From: Aquitalea magnusonii
GTDB lineage: Bacteria; Pseudomonadota; Gammaproteobacteria; Burkholderiales; Chromobacteriaceae
NCBI RefSeq assembly: GCF_002217795.2
Contig: NZ_AP018823.1
Coordinates: forward strand, 2,480,001-2,544,000
Direction: 5' to 3'
DNA: 64,000 nucleotides
The first letter of the stretch is position 1. Every line of letters starts with the position of its first letter. The notes beneath the pieces are model-generated. The model was given only the letters and a program-made list of their open reading frames with translations. It searched no databases and was not told where the DNA came from. Of this stretch, positions 17,588 through 27,383 are shown one piece after another. The position numbers and the translations under genes were made by a program.

Positions 17588-20577
17588 TTGATTTTCCAGT
17601 CCAGGAACAGATAGATGCGGTTGCTGCCGTCCGACACCCCGTCATAGGGGTGCATGGAGCGTGAGAAGCCGTAGCGGATCTCCCCTCCCTTTTTGAAATC
17701 CCAGACTTGTTCGATGGTGTAGGCCCAGGTGTTCTTGCTGCCAAAGGCCGTTTCGTAATAGCGTCCGCCGCTGATGCCGATGCGCTGGTGGAAGCTGTTG
17801 TCGTAATAGCGCCATAGCGTGATGTCATTCATCAGGGTGATGCTGGTATCCAGGTCGCGGTGCGGGCTGTAGTAGTTGGCCGTGTCCAGCACGTCGTTGT
17901 GATTGGTGCTGGCTTCCAGAATGCCGTTGAGCTGGTAGATCGGCCCCTTGATCAGGGTCTGGTTCACCGTCAGCGCAAAGCCCTGGCGGCGGTTGGTATC
18001 GGTGAAGTCCATTTGCGAGGCTTCAAATTCCACCGTGGTGAGGTCGTCGCGCTTGTACTCCAGCTTGCCCAGCAGGCGGTTGGCGTACACCCCGCTCTGG
18101 CGTGCTTCCAGCGGCGTGGCCATGCTGTTTTTCTCGTAGCGCAGGCCCAGCAGCCAGTTGTCGTTCACCGTCCAGTCAAAACCGGCAAAGCCGCCTTGCA
18201 TGGCGTGGCCATCCAGCTGGCTGAAGCCGCCGATCTCGCCGGTGCCGTACTGGCTGCGGTATTGCAGGCCCAAGCCTGCGGTTTCAAAGCGCACCTTGTC
18301 GCTGCCCACCCCGCTGGTGGAGGCAAAGTCGGCGGTCTGGAACTGGTGCTGGGCAAATACGCGCAGATTGTTATAGGTGGCGCTGTACAGCCGGGTCTGG
18401 CTGTCATAGGCATTGTGCATGCTGGTGCCCTGGCTGCTGCCCAGGTCATGCCCGGCTTCCACCACCAGCTCCGGCCCGGTCAGTGCGCGGTACTGCTCTT
18501 GCTGTTCGCTCAGCTTGAGCCGGCTTTCCGCCGAATCCACCGGCATGCTTTCCAGTTCATCCAGCAATCGTCGCGCTTGCTGGAAGTCCTGCCGCGCCAG
18601 GTCGGCTTCCACCAGCCCCACCATCACGTCCCAGTTTTTCTCCGGGCCGTCGTCCACCGCCAGCCGCTTGAGCATGGCCTTGGTGGTGGTGGGCGACTCC
18701 AGCAACAGGGCAATCTGCGCCATGCCGATACGGGTTTGCGCGGCAAACGGCGCCAGGTCCAGCAGGCTGTCCATCTGCACCTGCGCGCCTTTCACATCGC
18801 CCAGAAATGCCGTGATCATCGCCTGGTGATAGGCCAGCGACAGGTAGTCCGGATTAAAGCGCCGGTTGCCGGTCAGCGGATCGGCCATGGTACGCGGCGT
18901 GGCGTTTCTGGCATCCGCAATGGTTTTGCTGGCCGCGCGGTACTGGCCGGATTCCAGTTGGGCATAGGCCAGGCCCACCTGCCATTCCACCTTGGGGTCA
19001 TCGCGGCGTACGCGGGACAGCGCATTCTGAAACTGACGGGCAGCCTGTTGCGGCTGCTTGCGCACCAGATAGCATGCCGCCACCGCCGCATGGCCATTGG
19101 CGGAGTAAGGCAGTTGCTGATTCTGCTCGAACAACTTGATGGCATCCTCGGTGCGGCCACGGCGCTGCAATAATTGCAGGCGGATGTCGATGGTACGCGC
19201 CTGCATGGCTGGCGAATGGCCAGGCGCATCCAGCCAGCGGGCGTTCTGCGCCAGCGCCTGGTCCAGCGTCTGCTGCATTTCGCGGATTTCATCCAGATCA
19301 GCCCGCACCTGTGCCCATTCGATGGCCTGCTGCCCTTGCTGCAGATCCAGCGACCATGCCGGATCCTGCCCTGGCAGCGCCGGGCGCGACAACAGACTGC
19401 GTTGCGCATCCATCATTTCCAGCGAGGCCAGCACGCTGCGGTACTGGGCATTGAGCACCGGATCGTCGGCATACTGCGCCTGCCACTTCGTCAGATAAAC
19501 CAGCGCCTGCGCATAAGCTCCCTCGCGGCGCAAGGCATCGGCATGGGCGCGCACTTCAGCCAGCTCCGGGCTGACCGGAGCGACTTCGCTGCTATCCACC
19601 AGCGTTCCGGCATCATCGCCGTCAATGCCGTAATACTGGCTGATCCACTGCCGCACCTGCTCGTGCTGCGCCGGTTTACCCTGGCTGTCGCTGGCTTGCT
19701 GCAGCACGGCCAGGGTTTTGCGGGTGAGCAAGGCCGGGTTGTGCGCGGCAATGTCCAGCGCGCTGTCCAGGTGGTTTTTCTGGCTTAACAGCAGCACGTA
19801 GTTATTGAAGAAGGATGCTGCCGGAATCAGCCGCTTGTAGGTTTCGGTGGTGAATTCACCAGCCCCCTTCAATTCGATGGTGGAGACGTTGAGAATCTGC
19901 TGCCGCTCCTTCTCGCTCAGTGCGGTGCCGGACTTGCCGTCCAGATCAGGCAGACCCAGCCGGGTCAGCACATCCAGCTTCAGCCGCTCAAGCACCGGGT
20001 CGCCGGCGTAGCGCCGCAGATTGTCCTGGATGTAATCCAGCGAACGGGCCTGATCGCCATGCAGCATCAGCACATAAGCCCGCGCTCGGGTCAGCTCCAG
20101 CACATCATCGCGCGATACCGGATTGGTCTGGTTCAGGATGTCCAGCGCGCGGGTGATGTCGCCGCCCTCGGCCGTACTCATGGCTTGCTGGATGCTGCTG
20201 CTGATGTCGCCACCCCGCTCGCGCGCCAAACCAAACAGACGGCTGGCATTGCCAAACTCCTTGTGGCCACGCAAATTGGCCGCCAGCAGCCGCAGGGTAT
20301 CGGCATGCAGCTCCCCTTCCCGGCCCTGGCTGGCCTGCATGGCCTTGGCGTACTGCTGATCCCAGCACAGCAAGGTGATGTAATCATTGAGCAAGGGTGC
20401 GGCCAACGGCCCGCGGGCCGCCTCACTTTCCAGCATCTTCAGCGCAGGCCGGATATTCCCCTGCCGTGCCTGGATGATGGCCGCATCATAAGCCTTGCTC
20501 TTCCAGAGTGGCGCGGCCTCCCCCGAGGCAGCCAGCGCGCCGACGGCCATACCGATGGCCAAGACTAGTTTTCGCAT
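17584..20577 (-). CDS. pgaA: PgaA, poly-GlcNAc outer-membrane export porin
   Basis: A 997-residue protein, larger than the roughly 807-residue E. coli PgaA. It has a signal peptide ([20 protein letters not shown] then AAP), a long alpha-helical tetratricopeptide-like periplasmic region of about 650 residues, and a C-terminal beta-barrel ending in an aromatic-rich strand ([12 protein letters not shown]). The helical part is proposed to bind deacetylated PNAG and the barrel to pass it across the outer membrane. It is the first gene of the operon. About 870 bp without another gene lie upstream and probably hold the operon's control sites. Confidence 0.92.
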   Translation of the reverse strand: MRKLVLAIGMAVGALAASGEAAPLWKSKAYDAAIIQARQGNIRPALKMLESEAARGPLAAPLLNDYITLLCWDQQYAKAMQASQGREGELHADTLRLLAANLRGHKEFGNASRLFGLARERGGDISSSIQQAMSTAEGGDITRALDILNQTNPVSRDDVLELTRARAYVLMLHGDQARSLDYIQDNLRRYAGDPVLERLKLDVLTRLGLPDLDGKSGTALSEKERQQILNVSTIELKGAGEFTTETYKRLIPAASFFNNYVLLLSQKNHLDSALDIAAHNPALLTRKTLAVLQQASDSQGKPAQHEQVRQWISQYYGIDGDDAGTLVDSSEVAPVSPELAEVRAHADALRREGAYAQALVYLTKWQAQYADDPVLNAQYRSVLASLEMMDAQRSLLSRPALPGQDPAWSLDLQQGQQAIEWAQVRADLDEIREMQQTLDQALAQNARWLDAPGHSPAMQARTIDIRLQLLQRRGRTEDAIKLFEQNQQLPYSANGHAAVAACYLVRKQPQQAARQFQNALSRVRRDDPKVEWQVGLAYAQLESGQYRAASKTIADARNATPRTMADPLTGNRRFNPDYLSLAYHQAMITAFLGDVKGAQVQMDSLLDLAPFAAQTRIGMAQIALLLESPTTTKAMLKRLAVDDGPEKNWDVMVGLVEADLARQDFQQARRLLDELESMPVDSAESRLKLSEQQEQYRALTGPELVVEAGHDLGSSQGTSMHNAYDSQTRLYSATYNNLRVFAQHQFQTADFASTSGVGSDKVRFETAGLGLQYRSQYGTGEIGGFSQLDGHAMQGGFAGFDWTVNDNWLLGLRYEKNSMATPLEARQSGVYANRLLGKLEYKRDDLTTVEFEASQMDFTDTNRRQGFALTVNQTLIKGPIYQLNGILEASTNHNDVLDTANYYSPHRDLDTSITLMNDITLWRYYDNSFHQRIGISGGRYYETAFGSKNTWAYTIEQVWDFKKGGEIRYGFSRSMHPYDGVSDGSNRIYLFLDWKIK

Positions 20578-21453
20578 AGCGGTTTCAGTCTGGTTTCATT
20601 TTGAAAGACGGAAAGAAATCCGGCACCGGCCCTGCCATGGCGCCCCCTGGGTGTCACATAAGGCTGTCAGACAAGCTTGCATCGCTGGTCTTGCATGCAC
20701 AGCCAGCGCCTCAGTTGGAACTTTCCCGACGCCAGGCACGCAAGCCGGCCTGCGCATGCAGCGCATACGCATAAATGGAAAACCCCAAATGATCAGGCTG
20801 AAGTTCATGCCACGACACCACAGCTTAATGCGGCATCGGCACGAAAATAATGCTATTCAAACCATGAAAAACCATGGTTAGGCATAGAGGTGGACGGCTT
20901 ACCAATCAAGCTTGACCGGTTAGCGTTATTTAAATCATGTGTAATGCAAAACAAACTGCCGTCATGCCAAGTCCGGTCAAGTTACACCAGAAGATTTGGC
21001 AAACTAAAGGTGAATACTAAGTAGAAAGTATATCAATCATATGACGGTCTGCGATCTTTTTCAACAAAAAGTTAATTCTATTAAAATACTTTCTTTTTAA
21101 CGATTTTTTTGAAAGATATTATTTAAAATATCTGTATATGAAAAACAGTGTAGCGAATGCCACCGCCGCAAAAAATAGTCTTTTCAGTTAGCTATAGTCT
21201 GGATGGATTAGTCAAAACCGCTGCATGACAATGCTTTTTTCATCTTGCATTATTCTGCAAGCCATATTCATATTTAAAAAAATGTAAATATCCAATGCCT
21301 GATTGAATAAGCAAGCAAACACCGCACTGCCCGCTCCCCTCCAGAGAAAAGCTGCCCACCAGACTCGCCTCGGCATAAAATGGCAAGCACACAAACGGGA
21401 CTCTGCCCGCAGCCGGATAGGCATTACCCTTGGCCCACAGGAAACCCCAGACC
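20578..21453. other. Long A+T-rich control region between pgaA and the divergent sensor kinase gene
   Basis: No believable gene is present. From about 20880 to 21300 the sequence is much more A+T-rich than its surroundings, with runs such as TTTTTTGAAAG. The region must contain the pga promoter (minus strand) and the kinase promoter (plus strand). It contains an inverted repeat pair, CTTGACCGG (20911-20919) and CCGGTCAAG (20973-20981), and a near-repeat of AACCATG around 20858-20875. Low GC and length make it a good target for H-NS-type silencing, but that is inference. Confidence 0.5.
20911..20981. repeat. Inverted repeat in the pga upstream region
   Basis: The 9-base arms CTTGACCGG (20911-20919) and CCGGTCAAG (20973-20981) are perfect reverse complements, with centres about 62 bp apart (six helical turns). 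This spacing would suit two dimers of one regulator or a DNA loop. No regulator can be named. Confidence 0.4.
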
Positions 21454-22815
21454 ATGACAGCCCCGCACCATGCCCTGAATGCACCGGTCAGCCTGCCGGA
21501 CGACAGCCTTGCCGCTGCCGGACAGGAGCTGGCCGAAGCAGCCTGGATAGACGTCATCCAGCGCATGGACGAGGTGTATAGCGAGCTGGTGGCCTCACAG
21601 GAAACGCTGGAAACCAAGCACCGTGAGCTGGCCGAAGCCCATCACTTTACCGAGGGTGTACTGGCCGCCATGACCGATGTGCTGGTGGTGTGCGATACGG
21701 TGGGAAAGGTACGCCAGGTCAACCGCGCCATGCTGCAACTGACCGGCCATGCAGAAAGCGAGCTGGTTGGCCGCGAACTGGCCGAACTGGTGGAAGACAG
21801 CCAGGCACGCAGCCAGATCGCCACCCTGCTGGCAGCAGGTCGCAGCGATGTGCAGGATGTGGAAATCGCCCTGCCCCGCCAGCAGGGAGAACCGGTGCCG
21901 GTCACCTGGAATGTCAGCCCCTTGTATGACGGTGAAGGCCGTTACAGCGGCTTTGTCGCCGTGGGACGTCCGATTGGCGAACTCAAGCGTGCTTATGCCC
22001 AGTTACAGGCGGCGCATCAGGCACTCAAATCAGCCCAGGCGCAGTTGGTGCAAGCCGAGAAAATGGCCTCGCTGGGCCGGCTGGTGGCCGGGGTGGCGCA
22101 TGAGCTGAACAATCCCATCAGCTTTGTGCTGGGCAATGCCCACGCCATGCAGCGCTATGCCGGCAAGCTCACCCGTTATCTGAACGCCATCCACGCCCAT
22201 GACCTGAGCGCGGAAAACCAGGCCTTGCGCATTGAACTGAAAATCGACCGCCTGATTGCCGACCTGCCCTCGCTCAGCGCCGGCCTGATGGAAGGTGCCG
22301 AGCGCAGCGGCCATATCGTGGATGCACTCAAGCGCTTTTCTGCGGTGGAAGAAAACACCCGCCAGCGGGTGGACCTGGCCGACCTCACCCAACGCGCCTT
22401 GCACTGGGTCAGCCGTGCCGCGCCCTTCCGGGTGGAAGTCATCAACACCGGGCTGGACGCCCCCGCCTGGGTGTGTGGCTCGGCCAACCAGTTGCAACAA
22501 GTGCTGGTGAACCTGATCCAGAATGCGTTTGATGCCATCGAAAAAACCATGAAGCCCCGGCTGGAACTGAGCATCACCCGTCAGGCACAAAGCGTGGAAC
22601 TGCAACTGCACGACAATGGCAGCGGCATCAGTGAGGAAGCCTTGCCACTGATCTTCGACCCCTTCTTCACCACCAAGCCCATCGGCAAGGGCACCGGGCT
22701 TGGCTTGTCCATCAGCTATGGCATTGTCGAGCGCCATGGCGGCATGCTGAGCGCGGCCAATCTCCCGCAGGGCGGGGCCTGCTTCACGCTGAGCCTGCCC
22801 GCGTTCAAGGACTAA
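21454..22815 (+). CDS. hoxJ: PAS-domain sensor histidine kinase, HoxJ/HupT type
   Basis: The start at 21454 (MTAPHHALN) has AGGA about 11 bp upstream. The 453-residue soluble kinase has no membrane helix. It opens with an N-terminal segment AWIDVIQRMDEVYSELV typical of the H2-signalling kinases HupT/HoxJ. A PAS domain follows (LAAMTDVLVVCDTVGKVRQV), then the H-box VAHELNNPISFVLGN, the N-box NLIQNAFDAI, DNGSGI, and FFTTKPIGKGTGLGLSI. Length fits HoxJ (about 460). The role would be to sense H2 through HoxBC and control HoxA by phosphorylation. The assignment is by sequence style from memory, and the gene is displaced from hoxABC. A different PAS kinase is possible. Confidence 0.68.
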   Translation: MTAPHHALNAPVSLPDDSLAAAGQELAEAAWIDVIQRMDEVYSELVASQETLETKHRELAEAHHFTEGVLAAMTDVLVVCDTVGKVRQVNRAMLQLTGHAESELVGRELAELVEDSQARSQIATLLAAGRSDVQDVEIALPRQQGEPVPVTWNVSPLYDGEGRYSGFVAVGRPIGELKRAYAQLQAAHQALKSAQAQLVQAEKMASLGRLVAGVAHELNNPISFVLGNAHAMQRYAGKLTRYLNAIHAHDLSAENQALRIELKIDRLIADLPSLSAGLMEGAERSGHIVDALKRFSAVEENTRQRVDLADLTQRALHWVSRAAPFRVEVINTGLDAPAWVCGSANQLQQVLVNLIQNAFDAIEKTMKPRLELSITRQAQSVELQLHDNGSGISEEALPLIFDPFFTTKPIGKGTGLGLSISYGIVERHGGMLSAANLPQGGACFTLSLPAFKD

Positions 22816-22829
22816 GCGGCAGCAACAAA

Positions 22830-22855
22830 AACGGCGTTCCCGCAGGAACGCCGTT
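22830..22855. terminator. Bidirectional rho-independent terminator between kinase gene and rimO
   Basis: A perfect 11-bp stem AACGGCGTTCC / GGAACGCCGTT with loop CGCA. It lies 15 bp after the kinase stop and about 28 bp beyond the convergent rimO stop, with AACAAAA and GCTTT flanks on the two sides. Confidence 0.85.
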
Positions 22856-22883
22856 GCTTTGACTTGTCATCCGCGGCCAAGAC

Positions 22884-24200
22884 TCAGACGCGCTCGCCCC
22901 ACAGGTCGTGCTCGCTGCAATCGACAATGTCCACCTCGACAAACTGGCCAGCCTCAAGACCGGTCGCGTCTTCCACAAACACCAGGCCGTCGATTTCCGG
23001 CGCATCGGCATAGCTGCGGCAGATGGCGGTGCCTTCGTCGTCGATTTCATCCACCAGCACGGTCAGACGCTGGCCGATACGGGCTTCCAACTTGCGGGCG
23101 CTGATTTCGGCCTGGACTGCCATGAAGCGCTCCTTGCGCGCCTCTTTCACATCTTCCGGCACCTGATCCGGCAAGTCGTTGGCGGTAGCACCTTCGACTG
23201 CGGAATAGGTGAAACAGCCCACGCGATCCAACTGGGCTTCACGCAGGAATTGCAGCAGTTCTTCGAAGTCTTCTTCGGTTTCGCCGGGGAAGCCGACAAT
23301 GAAAGTGGAACGGATTACCAACTGCGGGCAGATCTCGCGCCATTTCTTGATGCGCGCCAGCACATTGTCGCTATTGGCCGGACGCTTCATCAGCTTCAGC
23401 ACTTTCTGGCTGGCATGCTGGAACGGGATATCCAGGTAAGGCAGGATCTTGCCGTCGCGCATCAGCGGAATCACTTCATCCACGTGCGGGTAGGGGTAAA
23501 CATAGTGCAGGCGCACCCAGATGCCGTGCTTGCCCAGCTCCTCGCACAGCTCGGTCATGCGGGTCTTCACCGGGCGGCCGTCATGGAAGCCCAGCTTGTA
23601 TTTGACATCCACGCCATAGGCCGAGGTGTCCTGCGAAATCACCAGCAGCTCCTTCACCCCGGCGCGGGCCAGATTGGCCGCTTCACGCAGCACATCGTGT
23701 ACCGGACGGCTTTCCAGATCGCCACGCATGGACGGGATGATGCAGAAGGTACAGCGGTGATTACAGCCTTCGGAAATCTTCAGATAGGCATAGTGTTTGG
23801 GCGTCAGGCGAATGCCGATATCCGGCACCAGATCAACAAAGGGGTCGTGCGGCTTGGGCAGGTAGTTATGTACCGCATCCATCACCTCATCGGTGGCATG
23901 CGGGCCGGTGACGGCCAGCACCGACGGGTGGGCATTCTGTACCACGCCATCCTTGGCACCCAGACAGCCGGTGACAATCACCTTGCCGTTTTCATTCAGC
24001 GCTTCGCCAATGGCATCCAGCGATTCGGTCACCGCCGAATCAATGAAACCACAGGTGTTGACCACCACCAGGTCAGCCCCGTCATAAGAGGAGGAAATTT
24101 CATAACCCTCCGCGCGCAGGCGGGTAAGAATGTGTTCGGAATCGCTCTGGGCTTTAGGACAGCCAAGGGAAACCATACCGATACGAGGAGCTTTGGACAT
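22884..24200 (-). CDS. rimO: Ribosomal protein S12 methylthiotransferase RimO
   Basis: A radical-SAM methylthiotransferase of 438 residues that adds a methylthio group to an aspartate of ribosomal protein S12. The N-terminal UPF0004 domain holds the first cluster cysteines ([24 protein letters not shown]). The radical SAM motif is [11 protein letters not shown], and a C-terminal TRAM domain follows (about residues 370-438). RimO rather than MiaB is supported by the SLGCPKA-SD N-terminus and the SMRGDLESR segment after the radical SAM motif. Confidence 0.95.
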   Translation of the reverse strand: MSKAPRIGMVSLGCPKAQSDSEHILTRLRAEGYEISSSYDGADLVVVNTCGFIDSAVTESLDAIGEALNENGKVIVTGCLGAKDGVVQNAHPSVLAVTGPHATDEVMDAVHNYLPKPHDPFVDLVPDIGIRLTPKHYAYLKISEGCNHRCTFCIIPSMRGDLESRPVHDVLREAANLARAGVKELLVISQDTSAYGVDVKYKLGFHDGRPVKTRMTELCEELGKHGIWVRLHYVYPYPHVDEVIPLMRDGKILPYLDIPFQHASQKVLKLMKRPANSDNVLARIKKWREICPQLVIRSTFIVGFPGETEEDFEELLQFLREAQLDRVGCFTYSAVEGATANDLPDQVPEDVKEARKERFMAVQAEISARKLEARIGQRLTVLVDEIDDEGTAICRSYADAPEIDGLVFVEDATGLEAGQFVEVDIVDCSEHDLWGERV

Positions 24201-24376
24201 GTGGCGTAGTGCAAAAAATGAAAAACGCCAGATTATACAGCGATTTGCCAGTGCATACCTGCGCGGCTTCTGCCAACACCGCCTTGCGCTGGCAACTTGT
24301 GGCCCGACAGCGGCTGGATTTCAGACTGCCGCAGCCGGACTGCCGGCTAAGCCTGCCTTGATGGCGCTGAAATGCC

Positions 24377-24398
24377 AAAACCCCCGGCCAGGCGGGGG
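24377..24398 (-). terminator. Rho-independent terminator of ohr
   Basis: Stem CCCCCG / CGGGGG followed on the minus strand by TTTT, about 33 bp after the ohr stop. Confidence 0.8.
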
Positions 24399-24431
24399 TC
24401 ATCACGATGGCATCTTGCCAGCAGTCGTGGC

Positions 24432-24857
24432 TTACACCAGTTGCAGGCGCACGTCGATATTGCCACGGGTGGCATTGGAGTACGGGCAGACAATATGCGC
24501 CTTGTCCACCAGCGCTTGCGCCTTGGCTGCATCCACACCGGGAATGCTGATCTGCAAATCCACTTCGATGCCAAAGCCGGTGGGAATCGGGCCGATGCCC
24601 ACGGTAGCGTTCACCGTGGTGGTGGCAGGCAAGGCCACCTTGTCTTGCAGCGCCACAAATTTCAGCGCCCCCAGAAAGCAGGCCGAGTAACCGGCGGCAA
24701 ACAATTGCTCGGGATTGGTGCCCGGACCACCGGCACCGCCCAGTTCGCGCGGGGTGGACAATTGCACCTTCAAGGCGGCATCAGACGATTCGGCACTGCC
24801 TTCACGACCACCGGTGGCGGTGGCATTGGCGCGGTAGAGGACTTTTTCAATGGACAT
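24432..24857 (-). CDS. ohr: Organic hydroperoxide resistance protein Ohr (OsmC family)
   Basis: A thiol-dependent peroxidase of 141 residues that reduces organic and fatty-acid hydroperoxides. The two reactive cysteines are visible in [10 protein letters not shown] and HIVCPYSNA. The start at 24857 ([17 protein letters not shown]) has AAGGAAT just upstream and matches family length. A start at 24929 would add an unconserved leader. Ohr genes are usually controlled by a MarR-type OhrR, but none is adjacent. Instead an AraC-family gene diverges 119 bp away. Confidence 0.92.
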   Translation of the reverse strand: MSIEKVLYRANATATGGREGSAESSDAALKVQLSTPRELGGAGGPGTNPEQLFAAGYSACFLGALKFVALQDKVALPATTTVNATVGIGPIPTGFGIEVDLQISIPGVDAAKAQALVDKAHIVCPYSNATRGNIDVRLQLV

Positions 24858-24976
24858 GGTGGATTCCTTGTATTGCATGAGTGGGGGATTCAAGCCGTTT
24901 GGCAGAAACCACTTTACCGCGCTTGCCAATACGATATGCTACAAAAAGTATTGATAAATTGATCAGGAGTCGCAAA

Positions 24977-25897
24977 GTGCTGGATACCTGTACCGACAGG
25001 CTGGACGCCTTGCTGCATCACTTCCCGGTGCGTGCGCGCCTGTTCCATTCCGGCAGCCTGTGCGGGGTGACACGCTTTGACACGCCAGAGAGCGGCGGGC
25101 AGTTACATCTGGTGCAGCACGGCGAGCTGACCGTGGAACACCCCGGCCAGGCTACGCTGCATATTGGCGAACCCAGCCTGCTGTTTTACCCGCGCCCGCT
25201 GGCACGGCGCTTTATCAGCGATCCGCAAACCGGTGCCACCCTCGCCTGCGCCCAGTTGCAATTCGACGGCGGTGCTGACAACCCGCTGGCCGGGGCGCTG
25301 CCGAATGTGGTTTGCGTGCCGCTGCAGGACATTCCCGGCACCCAAGCCATTCTGGAGCTGCTGTTTACCGAGGCCTTCAACCACTACTGTGGCCGAGAGG
25401 CCCTGCTGGACCGCCTGTTCGAAGCGGTATTCATCCAGTTGTTGCGCTATCTGATGGAGACGGGGGCCATACGCGGCGGCATGCTGGCGGGCATGTCCCA
25501 CCCCCGACTGCGCCGCGCCCTGGTGGCCATGCATGAACAACCGCAACAAGACTGGACGCTGGATGCGCTGGCGGCAAGCTGCGGCATGTCACGCAGCGTG
25601 TTTGCCAACAGCTTTCGTGACACGGTGGGCTGTACCCCCGGTGCCTATCTGCAAGGCTGGCGCATCAGCCTGGCCCAGCAAATGCTGCGCCGGGGACAAG
25701 CATTAAAGCTGATTGCCGATGCGGTGGGTTATGGCAGCGAAGCCGCGCTGTCGCGCGCATTCAAGGCCCACAGCGGCCTGACCCCGCGCGCCTGGAAGCT
25801 GGCACAGCACAAAGCGGCCACAGCAACAGACAGCCTGCCCGCCGCTGGCAGCGGCCAGCTTGCACCAAGCTCTGCCATATCCAACCACATTACGTAA
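24977..25897 (+). CDS. AraC-family transcriptional regulator
   Basis: A 306-residue regulator with a cupin-like N-terminal sensor (about residues 20-170) and two C-terminal helix-turn-helix motifs (LDALAASCGMSRSVFANSF, and LKLIADAVGYGSEAALSRAF followed by SGLTPRAW). The GTG start at 24977 is chosen because AGGAG lies at 24965-24969. The sensor resembles the cupin group often found beside alkylhydroperoxidase or oxidoreductase genes. It is divergent from ohr and upstream of bauA, and could control either. The palindrome TTACGTAA (25890-25897) overlaps its stop codon. Confidence 0.88.
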   Translation: MLDTCTDRLDALLHHFPVRARLFHSGSLCGVTRFDTPESGGQLHLVQHGELTVEHPGQATLHIGEPSLLFYPRPLARRFISDPQTGATLACAQLQFDGGADNPLAGALPNVVCVPLQDIPGTQAILELLFTEAFNHYCGREALLDRLFEAVFIQLLRYLMETGAIRGGMLAGMSHPRLRRALVAMHEQPQQDWTLDALAASCGMSRSVFANSFRDTVGCTPGAYLQGWRISLAQQMLRRGQALKLIADAVGYGSEAALSRAFKAHSGLTPRAWKLAQHKAATATDSLPAAGSGQLAPSSAISNHIT

Positions 25898-25990
25898 GAA
25901 AAAATAAACCTTTACGTTTATAAGTTTCAATTTAACTCACCTATTGTTTGATGCATGCTGTCACCATCACTCATGGCATCAGGAGCCACC

Positions 25991-27331
25991 ATGTCTGCAC
26001 CGCATTCTGTGTTTACCCCCAGCGATCTGAAACTCGACGCCCAATGGATGCCCTTCTCGGCCAACCGTGCATTCAAGCAAGACCCGCGCATCATCGTGGC
26101 GGCTGATGGCAATTACTTCATCGACGACAAGGGCCGCCGTATTTTCGATAGTCTGTCCGGCCTGTGGACCTGTGGTGCCGGTCATAACCGCAAGGAAATC
26201 CAGGAAGCGGTAGCGCGCCAGTTGGGCACGCTGGACTACGCTCCGGGCTTCCAGTACGGCCACCCGCTGGCCTTCCGCCTGGCCGAGGAAATCGCCGGCA
26301 TCATGCCCGAAGGCCTCGACCACGTGCTGTTTACCGGTTCCGGCTCCGAGTGTGCCGACACCGCCATCAAGATGGCCAAGGCTTACTGGCGTCTGAAAGG
26401 CCAGCCCAGCAAAACCCGCTTCATCGGCCGCGCCCGTGGCTACCACGGCGTCAACATCGGTGGCACCTCGCTGGGCGGCATCGGCGGCAACCGCAAGCTG
26501 TACGGCCAACTGATGGATGCCGACCACCTGCCGCACACCCTGCAGCCGGGCATGGCTTTCACCCGTGGCATGGCCGAAACCGGCGGCGTGGAGCTAGCCA
26601 ACGAACTGCTCAAGCTGATCGAGCTGCATGATGCGTCCAATATTGCCGCCGTCATTGTCGAGCCGATGTCGGGTTCGTCCGGCGTCATCGTGCCGCCCAA
26701 GGGTTATCTGCAACGTCTGCGCGAAATCTGCAGCCAGAACAACATCCTGCTGATTTTTGACGAAGTGATCACCGCCTACGGCCGCATGGGCAAGTGGACC
26801 GGTGCCGATTATTTTGGCGTCACCCCGGACATCATGAACACCGCCAAGCAAGTAACCAACGGCGCGGTACCGCTGGGTGCGGTGATTGCCTCCAAGGAAA
26901 TCTACAACACCTTCATGCAGCAGAACCTGCCGCAGCACGCCATCGAATTCACCCATGGCTACACCTACTCCGGCCACCCGGTGGCCTGCGCCGCCGGCCT
27001 GGCCACGCTGGAAGTGCTCAAGCGCGAACAACTGATCGAACAGTCGCTGGCGCTGGCACCGGTATTTGAAGACAAACTGCATGCGCTCAAGGGCAGCCAG
27101 CATGTGGTGGACATCCGCAACTGCGGCCTGGCCGGTGCCATCCAACTGGCCGCGCGCGACGGCGATGCCACCATCCGCCCCTACGAGGCGGGCATCAAGC
27201 TGTGGCAGGCTGGTTTCTACGTGCGCTTTGGCGGCGACACCCTGCAATTCGGCCCCAGCTTCAACACCACCCCGGCACAGCTCGACACCCTGTTCGATGC
27301 CGTGGGCGGCGTCCTGAACAACCTGGCCTGA
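25991..27331 (+). CDS. bauA: Beta-alanine (omega-amino acid)--pyruvate aminotransferase
   Basis: A class III PLP aminotransferase of 446 residues. It transfers the amino group of beta-alanine or similar omega-amines to pyruvate, giving malonate semialdehyde. The sequence closely follows Pseudomonas Bau[63 protein letters not shown] and the PLP-lysine region [17 protein letters not shown]. The start at 25991 follows AGGAG at 25981. Two earlier in-frame ATGs lack such a site. The next gene supplies the aldehyde dehydrogenase that consumes its product. Confidence 0.93.
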   Translation: MSAPHSVFTPSDLKLDAQWMPFSANRAFKQDPRIIVAADGNYFIDDKGRRIFDSLSGLWTCGAGHNRKEIQEAVARQLGTLDYAPGFQYGHPLAFRLAEEIAGIMPEGLDHVLFTGSGSECADTAIKMAKAYWRLKGQPSKTRFIGRARGYHGVNIGGTSLGGIGGNRKLYGQLMDADHLPHTLQPGMAFTRGMAETGGVELANELLKLIELHDASNIAAVIVEPMSGSSGVIVPPKGYLQRLREICSQNNILLIFDEVITAYGRMGKWTGADYFGVTPDIMNTAKQVTNGAVPLGAVIASKEIYNTFMQQNLPQHAIEFTHGYTYSGHPVACAAGLATLEVLKREQLIEQSLALAPVFEDKLHALKGSQHVVDIRNCGLAGAIQLAARDGDATIRPYEAGIKLWQAGFYVRFGGDTLQFGPSFNTTPAQLDTLFDAVGGVLNNLA

Positions 27332-27383
27332 TCCACCCCATTTCATGCACAGCAACACCACGCATTCAAAGAGAGAATCCAAC

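Noticed and set aside
14288..17614. A 1108-codon plus-strand open frame
   Set aside because: It runs antisense to pgaD, pgaC and pgaB, all of which have clear domains. Long antisense frames are expected in GC-rich coding DNA, and the text has no domain.
20495..20881. A 128-codon plus-strand frame over the pgaA start
   Set aside because: It overlaps the pgaA signal peptide region in antisense and then low-GC control DNA. No motif or ribosome site.
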